From positions 1-5,664 of the forward strand of contig CALCIC010000810.1 in the NCBI GenBank assembly GCA_937907405.1: a stretch of DNA of 5,664 nucleotides, given 5' to 3'. How positions within the stretch are numbered: position 1 is the first letter of the stretch; each line of letters opens with the position of its first letter. Below the pieces are notes generated by a model. The model was not told the origin of the DNA, searched no databases, and worked only from the letters and a program-made list of their open reading frames with translations. A program made the translations under genes and the position numbers. Of this stretch, positions 1 to 5,054 are shown piece by piece. Source of the DNA: an uncultured Isosphaeraceae bacterium. GTDB taxonomy: Bacteria; Planctomycetota; Planctomycetia; Isosphaerales; Isosphaeraceae.

Positions 1-81
1 GTCGGCCGCAAAGGAGGCCGCAGACGCGGCCAGACAGGAAGCCAGCCCAAGGGCCATCGCGTCACGAACACGGAATGTCAT
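1..81 (-). CDS. Exported protein, N-terminal fragment (signal peptide only)
   Basis: This is the first 27 codons of a leftward gene that runs off the left edge of the window. The ATG lies at 79-81, and a GAGGAG ribosome binding site lies at 93-98, 11 bases upstream, which is slightly long but usable. The visible peptide is almost entirely an export signal: a short basic start (MTFRVRD), then a hydrophobic Ala/Leu-rich stretch over about residues 8-25 ending in SFAAD, which resembles a signal peptidase I site. Residues 13-16 read LASC, which also fits a lipobox, so the product could be a lipoprotein anchored at Cys16. However, the hydrophobic segment before that Cys is short. A second in-frame ATG at residue 9 is a possible alternative start. 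The mature protein is not in the window, so its function cannot be stated. Confidence 0.7.
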   Translation of the reverse strand, partial: MTFRVRDAMALGLASCLAASAASFAAD

Positions 82-92
82 GGCGGGTCTTA

Positions 93-98
93 CTCCTC
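93..98 (-). promoter_or_regulatory. Ribosome binding site of the left-edge gene
   Basis: Reads GAGGAG on the minus strand, 11 bases before the ATG at 79-81. It supports calling this short edge fragment a real gene start. Confidence 0.6.
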
Positions 99-355
99 AC
101 CCGAACGCCAAAGTGATCGCGACCTTAGCCAGCTTTGATGTCGCAAAAAAACCATGATACGCTCCCTCGGCCGATCGTGCGACATGCTGGGCGTCCCTTT
201 GGATTTCAGAGGGTGAGCGGCTCGAAAGCGGGTGGGAGATCGTAGTGCAAGAAAGGTTGATGGGTAGCCTCGAATTTCCAATTTCTCGCACACGGAGGGC
301 GTCCGACAGGTCGGTCGTGGAGCGGAAAGGTCCCAGCCAGGAACGCGCGGAGTAG
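99..355. other. Intergenic spacer upstream of the left-edge gene
   Basis: No credible gene is visible here. The two open frames crossing it on the minus strand lack a plausible start context and have no recognisable protein character. It should carry the promoter of the leftward gene at 1-81. A TATCAT hexamer on the minus strand (154-159) resembles a -10 box, but no good -35 box sits 16-18 bases upstream of it. A run of seven A (144-150) lies beside it. The promoter assignment is therefore only a suggestion. Confidence 0.4.
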
Positions 356-397
356 AAAAAACCCCTCGGCGGCCGAGCGACGGCCGCCGAGGGGTTT
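356..397 (-). terminator. Strong intrinsic terminator of the PEP-CTERM gene
   Basis: A perfect inverted repeat: CCCCTCGGCGGCC (362-374) pairs with GGCCGCCGAGGGG (382-394). A further G-C pair (375/381) leaves a 5-base loop, and A-T pairs extend the base (359-361 with 395-397). Read leftward, the stem runs directly into six T (the A-run at 356-361), the classic rho-independent layout. Rightward the T-run is only three bases, so it acts mainly on leftward transcription. It starts about 50 bases after the PEP-CTERM stop codon and insulates the left-edge gene from read-through. Confidence 0.92.
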
Positions 398-448
398 GAA
401 TGTTGAGACCTGAACCGGGCGTCGAGCGATCGAACCCGAGCGTTGGAA

Positions 449-1213
449 TCAGGCTTCGACTCGCCGGCGCATCCGGCGTCCGAGGGCCAGGAGGGCGGGC
501 AGGCTGATCAAGCCCAGGGCCATCGAGCCGGGTTCAGGCACCGCCAGGATTTTCGTCGTGCTGGACGCGCCGATCTTCTGCCCGTCGGTAGCCGGCCCCA
601 TCGTGATGATCGTGGTGCTGGTGAGCGTGAACGTGGTCGCGCTGCCCACGTCGGTCCTTTGGTCAGGTTGCCCGGGGCTCAGATTCAAGGCCGTCGGGAT
701 GAACGTCGCAAGGGCGGAACTGACGGCGGGGGAGGCGCCGTTGTCGAACGTGCTCTGGAACGTCCGCTTCGAATCAGTCGCATCGTTCGAGAAGGTGTTC
801 GACGCGGAGGTCGTCATGTATTTCGGATTGCCGGATGGGAAGCTGAACTGGTCGTCGGTCGCGACGATCTTGATGGAGGCGACGCCGGTCGGGTCGATGA
901 CCCCCAGGCCCTGTCGGTCCAATGACACGGTCACGGTCATTTCCGCCTTGTCATTGCTGCCCGGCGTTCCCGTGGACCCGGTTGAAGTCGCGGTCAGGCC
1001 CAGGAAATTGAAGTAGGTGAGAGACCCATTGATGTCCGCACCAGTCAATTGAATCGTCCCGGTGCCACCGTCGGTAAAGGTGGCGGCGGGGAGGGCGCTG
1101 CCATTCTCGTAGATCGCGATCGTAAATCCAGCCTGGGCCGAGGGGGCTAGGAGGGCGGTCATGGCCAGGGCGGCCAGGATCGGCGCGACCCATTTTTTTG
1201 TCGCGTGGAGCAT
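449..1213 (-). CDS. PEP-CTERM sorting domain-containing secreted protein
   Basis: A 254-residue exported protein. Residues 1-28 form a signal peptide: a basic start (MLHATKKW), a hydrophobic core, and a cleavage site near SAQA-G. The C-terminus is a textbook PEP-CTERM tripartite signal: VPEPGS at about 225-230, a hydrophobic helix (about 231-245), and a basic tail RRMRRRV. In this family the signal directs the protein to an exosortase, which cleaves near the PEP motif and anchors or releases the protein at the envelope. The mature part (about 29-220) is rich in Thr, Ser, Gly and Ala, has no cysteine, and looks beta-rich. I recognise no catalytic motif, so it is more likely structural or matrix-associated, and its specific role is unknown. 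The ATG at 1211-1213 has a GAGGAG ribosome binding site 8 bases upstream. It appears monocistronic, with its own terminator at 356-397. No exosortase gene is in this window. Confidence 0.93.
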   Translation of the reverse strand: MLHATKKWVAPILAALAMTALLAPSAQAGFTIAIYENGSALPAATFTDGGTGTIQLTGADINGSLTYFNFLGLTATSTGSTGTPGSNDKAEMTVTVSLDRQGLGVIDPTGVASIKIVATDDQFSFPSGNPKYMTTSASNTFSNDATDSKRTFQSTFDNGASPAVSSALATFIPTALNLSPGQPDQRTDVGSATTFTLTSTTIITMGPATDGQKIGASSTTKILAVPEPGSMALGLISLPALLALGRRMRRRVEA

Positions 1214-1221
1214 GCAAAAAT

Positions 1222-1227
1222 CTCCTC
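1222..1227 (-). promoter_or_regulatory. Ribosome binding site of the PEP-CTERM gene
   Basis: GAGGAG on the minus strand, 8 bases before the ATG at 1211-1213. It fixes the start so that the protein begins directly with its signal peptide. Confidence 0.8.
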
Positions 1228-2214
1228 TGGGTGAGTTTCGTTACGGGTGCTTGGCGGCAGTCGAGGTCGATGGAAGTCGGTGTGGGGCCATGGGGGTGGG
1301 GCTCTTCCTGATGCCGCGACCGACCTTAGGCTTCTCGATCAGGACGACGCATGGAGAGTCGCGCAACGTCGAGTGCTCCTCCGAGCAGGGGGTGAACCGT
1401 AAGTAAGGTTGAAGGTATGCTTTGGGTCGACTCGCAAGCCGCGGGCCCACCAAGATACCCAGATCGCCATGCAAGTCCGGCTTCGGTGATTGGGCGATGA
1501 GCGGCGTCGGATGATCCAAGGCTCAGGCCGTGAAATCGAACGCTCGGATTCGCTTCTCTCGGACGAGGCGGCGGGAGCATTCCTTCGTGTGTTCGATCCT
1601 TCTCTGGATTCGCGCGCCGGTGCTTCTTGAGGGCCAGGACGTTCCATCGAAAGCACGAAAGACGCCAGGCTCAACTTGGGCCGAGTGCAACAGCGAAAAG
1701 CATGCCGAGGGCTCTGCCTCAGCGCGACTTCCGCTCCGCCCTCTCCATGCAAATTCAATCCTCAACTAGATAACAACCGTTACGACGGGACAATGCAAGG
1801 GGTGGCTGACTCTCGCCCCGTGTTTTTTTGTGCAACGAGCGCAAAGAAAGCATCGGAGTCTCATGCTGCTGCGATATTAAGCGGGCGAGCCGTACCATGT
1901 TGTGACTTCTCGACCGATGATGATCTGGAACAACACGAGGGGGAGGATCGGCCAATGGCCAGGTCGGGTGCGTCCACGCGTCGTCGACGCCGACGCGCGT
2001 CTAGCTTCCGACGTTTGAGCAAAGTTGTGAGCGAAAACCCGCCGGCTTGGTTCAATTTCTGGCTGTCCGATCTGGCGGCGCCGATTTGTTTCCAAGTAGC
2101 GCGTGAGGATGGATCCGGCCGGCCGAGGCTTGCTCGCGTTGCGGAAGGCCGTCGACCTTCGCGGCCCTGGACCATCGTGTCTCGGAATAATTACGGGAAG
2201 GGACCACGTGTTGA
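1228..2214. other. Gene-poor region of about 990 bp
   Basis: No convincing protein-coding gene is visible on either strand. The open frames here translate into Arg/Ser/Pro-rich strings without domain character, and they overlap one another on both strands, as expected by chance in high-GC DNA. Base composition is more mixed than in the flanking genes, with AT-rich patches around 1745-1790 and 1820-1880. Things that stand out: a small hairpin (TGCTC 1374-1378 with GAGCA 1383-1387), an inverted repeat GTGCTT/AAGCAC (1620-1625, 1651-1656), a terminator-like hairpin at 1799-1829, a hairpin at 1977-1997, and one ORF with a good ribosome binding site at 1955. The right part must contain the 3' trailer of the amidohydrolase transcript, and the left part the promoter of the PEP-CTERM gene. 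I could not place a promoter with confidence, and no tRNA fold was found. Confidence 0.6.
1799..1829 (+). terminator. Possible rightward intrinsic terminator
   Basis: GGGG (1799-1802) pairs with CCCC (1816-1819). The stem extends inward by G-T and G-C pairs to about 7 pairs around a 7-base loop. Three bases later comes a run of seven T (1823-1829). This is the layout of a modest rho-independent terminator on the plus strand. No rightward gene precedes it, so it would end either an unrecognised short transcript or nothing at all. The stem is short and includes G-T pairs, hence the low confidence. Confidence 0.3.
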
Positions 2215-2320
2215 TTATCGGGTCGACTCGTTTTTAGATCGCGGCGGCAGAAGGCCCGAAACGGCGGCCGTCATGGCGCGGACGCCGGTCGCGACGCTCC
2301 CTTTGGGTTCCGGGTGGTAG
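1955..2320 (+). CDS. Doubtful small basic ORF (121 codons)
   Basis: I do not recognise this product, and it may not be a gene. In its favour, the ATG at 1955 has GGAGGA at 1942-1947, 7 bases upstream, which is an ideal ribosome binding site. The protein would start with an arginine-rich stretch (six consecutive Arg at about residues 9-14) and would contain a hydrophobic or aromatic patch near residues 30-45 (AWFNFWLSDL). Against it, the Arg run is encoded by a hairpin-forming GTCGACG-type repeat (1977-1997). The rest has no domain character. The last 106 bases also run antisense through the 3' end of the well-supported amidohydrolase gene, where the frame is probably just a shadow. Treat it as a hypothesis only. 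Confidence 0.15.
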   Translation: MARSGASTRRRRRRASSFRRLSKVVSENPPAWFNFWLSDLAAPICFQVAREDGSGRPRLARVAEGRRPSRPWTIVSRNNYGKGPRVDYRVDSFLDRGGRRPETAAVMARTPVATLPLGSGW

Positions 2321-3546
2321 AGCGAGGAGTGCAGACCCGGCAGTTCGATCCCCTTCGCCCGCGCCTCCTCGATCCGCCCGGCATCGATGGTGCCGATCCA
2401 AAACATCATGATCGGTACGCCATCCTCCGCATAGAGTGCGAAGTCTTCCGCCCCCATGACGGGGTCGACCGGCTTGACGCGGTCGTCCCCGAGTTCCTTC
2501 TTGAGCAGCGGCGCGACTCTCGCGACCAGATCGGGGTTGTTGACGGTCGCCGGGGTGTACTCCTGGACTTCCACCGACGGCGCCGGCGCCCGGTGCGCCT
2601 GGGCGAGTCCCTCGACCCGGCGCTCGATTCCCTTGATGAGCTGCAGGCGGACGGGTTCGGAGTAAGCCCGGAGCGTGAGTTGGAGCTTGACCTCGTCGGC
2701 GATGATGTTGTGTTTCTGGCCGCCGTGGATCGAGCCCACCGTGACCACGGCCGGTTGGATCGCCTCGACTTCCCGGCTGACGATGGTCTGGAAATCGAGG
2801 ATCGCCAGTGCCGCGAGAGTGATTGGGTCGACCGTCAGATGGGGCATCGCGCCGTGGCCTCCCTTGCCTCGGATCGTTACGTTGAGCGACGTCGAGCTGG
2901 CGAGCATCGGCCCCGGGCGGTAGAACACCTCGCCGACCGGCGAGTCGGACCTGCAATGCAGGGCCAGGGCGAAATCGGGTTTGGGGAACCGCTTGTAGAG
3001 GCCGTCGTCGAGCATTTTCCGGGCCCCGCCGATCGTCTCCTCGGCGGGCTGGCCGATCAGGACGACGGTCCCCGACCACGCCTCCTTGTGCTCGGCGAGC
3101 CAGGTCGCCGTGGCGACCAGACAGGTCATGTGGACGTCGTGGCCGCAGGCGTGCATCACGCCGACCTCGCGGCCCAACGGGTCGATCGCCTTGGCCTGGC
3201 TCGCGTACGGCAGGCCGGTCGCTTCGGTCACGGGCAGGGCGTCCATGTCGGATCGAACCAGGACGACCGGCCCCGGCCCGTTTTCGATCACCCCCACGAC
3301 CCCAAACTTGCCGACGCCCGTCGTGACTTTCGCGCCCACCTTCGTCAACTCGTCGGCGATCCGTTTCGAGGTCTGGACCTCCTGAAACGAGAGTTCCGGG
3401 TGGGTGTGGAGATCGGTGTACAGACGTTGGAGTTGTTCCTGGCGGCCCTCGATCCAGGTCGCGACGGCCGTGGGGGACTGAGCCGAGACGCTCGGGCCCA
3501 GGCCCGCCGCGACGACCACCAAGAAACCAACCAGCCAGCGCGACAT
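2215..3546 (-). CDS. Secreted M20D-type metal-dependent amidohydrolase
   Basis: A 443-residue enzyme of the M20 peptidase family, subfamily D (hippurate and indoleacetyl-amino acid hydrolase type), which cleaves the amide bond of N-acyl amino acids using a dinuclear metal centre. Conserved landmarks are LHTHPELSFQE (46-56), RSDMDALP (98-105), HACGHD (132-137; Cys134 and His136 likely ligands), AEE (168-170; Glu170 ligand and Glu169 catalytic base by family analogy), LHC (His197) and LHSS (His406). The GKGGHGAMPH motif (227-236) belongs to the lid/dimerisation domain. All expected metal ligands are present, so it should be active. Residues 1-22 form a signal peptide ending SVSA-Q, which puts the enzyme outside the cytoplasm, whereas many relatives are cytosolic. 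The ATG at 3544-3546 is chosen over an upstream in-frame TTG (3597) because GGAG lies 8 bases before it and the signal peptide then begins the protein. It follows the TPR gene by 78 bp, probably on the same transcript. The substrate is unknown. Confidence 0.93.
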   Translation of the reverse strand: MSRWLVGFLVVVAAGLGPSVSAQSPTAVATWIEGRQEQLQRLYTDLHTHPELSFQEVQTSKRIADELTKVGAKVTTGVGKFGVVGVIENGPGPVVLVRSDMDALPVTEATGLPYASQAKAIDPLGREVGVMHACGHDVHMTCLVATATWLAEHKEAWSGTVVLIGQPAEETIGGARKMLDDGLYKRFPKPDFALALHCRSDSPVGEVFYRPGPMLASSTSLNVTIRGKGGHGAMPHLTVDPITLAALAILDFQTIVSREVEAIQPAVVTVGSIHGGQKHNIIADEVKLQLTLRAYSEPVRLQLIKGIERRVEGLAQAHRAPAPSVEVQEYTPATVNNPDLVARVAPLLKKELGDDRVKPVDPVMGAEDFALYAEDGVPIMMFWIGTIDAGRIEEARAKGIELPGLHSSLYHPEPKGSVATGVRAMTAAVSGLLPPRSKNESTR

Positions 3547-3554
3547 GGGACGTT

Positions 3555-3558
3555 CTCC
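3555..3558 (-). promoter_or_regulatory. Ribosome binding site deciding the amidohydrolase start
   Basis: GGAG on the minus strand, 8 bases before the ATG at 3544-3546. It decides the start in favour of the signal-peptide methionine rather than the TTG 51 bases further upstream. Confidence 0.75.
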
Positions 3559-3624
3559 AAAACCAAGAACCAGGCGGGGGAGGTTGTCGAAAATCAATGG
3601 GGCGCAAGGAAAAGGGCGCTGAAG

Positions 3625-3945
3625 TTATTCGACTCCCATCTGCTTCTGCCAGGCCTTGGCCTTGGCGTCCTCGGCCTCGGGGATCTTGCCGCAGCGCTGG
3701 TAGATGACGGAAAGCGCGGTGTAGCTGAATGCGTCGTCAGGCTCGATCTCGGCCACCTTGAGAGCATGCTTGATTGCCTTGTCGGCTTCGGCCAGATCGG
3801 CGTAGAGCTTGGCGAGCATGCCGTGACCGATTGCGAAGTTGGGATCGAGCGCGACGGCCTCCTCCAGCTTGGCGGCGGCGCCGGGTTTGTCTCCCTTGTC
3901 GCGCAAGTCGACGGCCTGATCATAGAGTTCATCGGCGGTGGGCAT
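3625..3945 (-). CDS. Small TPR (tetratricopeptide repeat) protein
   Basis: A 106-residue protein built almost wholly of three tetratricopeptide repeats, at about residues 4-37, 38-71 and 72-103. Each has the helix-turn-helix spacing and a DPN or EPDD turn between units (for example ALDPN at 32-36, EIEPDD at 66-71). TPR units form a curved helical scaffold for protein-protein contacts, and no catalytic domain is present. There is no signal peptide, so it should be cytoplasmic. I associate short proteins starting MPTADEL and containing TALSVIYQRCG with planctomycetes; that is recall, not a search. The ATG at 3943-3945 is preferred over one 54 bases upstream because AGGA lies 7 bases before it and the extra N-terminal residues do not fit the repeat. 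It precedes the amidohydrolase gene on the same strand with no terminator between them. Its partner is unknown. Confidence 0.9.
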   Translation of the reverse strand: MPTADELYDQAVDLRDKGDKPGAAAKLEEAVALDPNFAIGHGMLAKLYADLAEADKAIKHALKVAEIEPDDAFSYTALSVIYQRCGKIPEAEDAKAKAWQKQMGVE

Positions 3946-3952
3946 GGAGGAT

Positions 3953-3956
3953 TCCT
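3953..3956 (-). promoter_or_regulatory. Ribosome binding site deciding the TPR protein start
   Basis: AGGA on the minus strand, 7 bases before the ATG at 3943-3945. It supports the shorter 106-residue form over the longer frame starting at 3999. Confidence 0.6.
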
Positions 3957-4013
3957 GTCCTGTCTGTCGCGATCGCGAGGTGAAAGGGAAACGAAGCATT
4001 GACCGGCCGTCTC

Positions 4014-4111
4014 ATTCTAAGCGGATCGTCGGGTCGGCCGCCAGATTCCGGAGCAGGGGGCCGATCGAGATGCGTCGGGCTCTCGCTTCGACCGTCCGCG
4101 ACGATTAGAAT
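4014..4111. promoter_or_regulatory. Divergent promoter region with mirrored TTAGAAT boxes
   Basis: The TPR gene (leftward) and the alpha/beta hydrolase gene (rightward) start 211 bp apart and must be transcribed divergently from this spacer. TTAGAAT occurs once on each strand, facing outward: minus strand 4014-4020 and plus strand 4105-4111. Each contains TAGAAT, close to a bacterial -10 hexamer, at 68 and 45 bases before the respective start codons. Neither has a good -35 box at normal spacing, so the boxes could be promoter cores that use an activator, or arms of an operator. The sequence shows the boxes; their role is inference. Confidence 0.35.
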
Positions 4112-4145
4112 AATGGGACTTGGTTGATTCGAGCGGGATTTAGGC

Positions 4146-4150
4146 GAGGA
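4146..4150 (+). promoter_or_regulatory. Ribosome binding site deciding the alpha/beta hydrolase start
   Basis: GAGGA lies 6 bases before the ATG at 4157. It favours this start over the in-frame TTG at 4124, which would add 11 residues not typical of the fold. Confidence 0.7.
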
Positions 4151-4156
4151 CTGTGT

Positions 4157-4948
4157 ATGTTGCTGGCGTTCACGGAACAGGGGAGCGGCCCAGTCGTCGT
4201 CTTGCTGCACGGCTTTCCGCTCAACCGCGCCATGTGGGCCGAACAGATCCAGACGCTGAGCGCGTCGTACCGGGTGATCGCGCCCGACCTCCGCGGCCAC
4301 GGCGACTCCCCCGCGCCCGACGCGGTCTACACGATGGATGCGATGGCCGACGACGTGGTCGAGCTGCTCGACGGCCTGGGCGTCGTCGAACCGGTCGTCT
4401 TGGGGGGGCTGTCGATGGGAGGATACGTCGCCCTGGCGATGGCCCTCAAGCACCCTTCCCGGTTGCGAGCGCTCATGCTGATCGACACCCGGGCCGTCGC
4501 CGATTCGCCCGAGGCCGCCAAGGGTCGCGAGGAATCCGCCCAGGCGGTCCTCAAGGCCGGCAGCCCCCGGTCGGTCGTCGAGGCGATGATCCCCAAGCTG
4601 TTCGGCAAGTCCACCCTCGATCAGCATCCCGACCGGATCGAGACGATGCGGGTCGAGATGGAGAAGACCTCCGCCTCGGGAGTCGCCGGCGCGCTGCGGG
4701 GCATGGCGATCCGTCCCGACCGCCGCGGCGAGATCGCGCAGATCACCGTCCCGACCCTTGTGGTGGTCGGCGAGGAGGACGTGATCGCTCCCCCCGACGA
4801 GGCCCGCGCCATCGCCGAGGCGCTGCCCGACGGCCGCCTTGAAGTCGTTCCCGGCGTGGGCCATCTCTCCCCGTACGAAAGCCCCCGGGCGTTCGACGAG
4901 ATCGTGCTGCGGTTCCTCCAGGGGTTGGGTCGGGGCGAGTCGGACTGA
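4157..4948 (+). CDS. Alpha/beta-fold hydrolase
   Basis: A 263-residue serine hydrolase of the alpha/beta hydrolase superfamily (Pfam Abhydrolase_1 type), about the usual length. Visible landmarks are the oxyanion-hole motif LLHGFPLNRAMW (16-27), PDLRGHGDS (43-51), and the nucleophile elbow GLSMGG (84-89) with Ser86. The likely acid is Asp208 in GEEDVIAP and the likely base His236 in GVGHLSPYE, so the catalytic triad is complete. The cap region, about 115-190, is helical and charged. There is no signal peptide, which makes the enzyme cytoplasmic. The family includes esterases, haloperoxidase-like enzymes, 3-oxoadipate enol-lactonases (PcaD) and other C-C or ester hydrolases. The sequence resembles the PcaD-like group, but no other catabolic gene is nearby, so I give no substrate. 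The next gene starts 106 bp downstream on the same strand with no T-run terminator between, so co-transcription is possible. Confidence 0.93.
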   Translation: MLLAFTEQGSGPVVVLLHGFPLNRAMWAEQIQTLSASYRVIAPDLRGHGDSPAPDAVYTMDAMADDVVELLDGLGVVEPVVLGGLSMGGYVALAMALKHPSRLRALMLIDTRAVADSPEAAKGREESAQAVLKAGSPRSVVEAMIPKLFGKSTLDQHPDRIETMRVEMEKTSASGVAGALRGMAIRPDRRGEIAQITVPTLVVVGEEDVIAPPDEARAIAEALPDGRLEVVPGVGHLSPYESPRAFDEIVLRFLQGLGRGESD

Positions 4949-5044
4949 ATTCGGGCCGAGGAAGAGCAATCGGAAAATCGGAACCGCGTGTCGCCGGCGC
5001 GTTTCGCAGAGCGAACCACTTCGCCCGTCGGCCCGGGTCCTCGT

Positions 5045-5048
5045 AGGG
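5045..5048 (+). promoter_or_regulatory. Ribosome binding site of the RNase D gene
   Basis: AGGG ends 6 bases before the ATG at 5055. It is moderate in strength but well placed. Confidence 0.5.
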
Positions 5049-5054
5049 TGCATC

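Noticed and set aside
443..1016. Plus-strand open frames over the PEP-CTERM gene
   Set aside because: They are antisense to a gene with signal peptide, PEP-CTERM signal, ribosome binding site and terminator, and they have no features of their own.
1585..1605. TTCGATCC reminiscent of a tRNA T-loop
   Set aside because: The flanking bases do not form a T-stem, and no acceptor or anticodon arm could be found around it.
1241..1765. Several overlapping leftward open frames of 80-139 codons in the gene-poor region
   Set aside because: They overlap in different frames, lack good start contexts, and translate into low-complexity Arg/Ser/Pro strings. I could not recognise a fragment of any family.
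2234..3607. A 457-codon leftward open frame in another frame of the amidohydrolase gene
   Set aside because: It has the same strand and almost the same extent as the real gene, but an Arg/Pro/Gly-rich nonsense translation. It is a frame-shifted shadow.
2314..4002. A 562-codon open frame on the plus strand, the longest in the window
   Set aside because: It lies antisense across both the amidohydrolase and the TPR gene, which have clear family motifs. Its translation is Arg/Asp/Gly/His-rich with no domain. This is the usual antisense shadow of high-GC genes.
5001..5017. Small hairpin TTCGC-AGA-GCGAA between the alpha/beta hydrolase and RNase D genes, considered as a terminator
   Set aside because: The stem is only 5 bp and no T-run follows on either strand, so it does not qualify as an intrinsic terminator.
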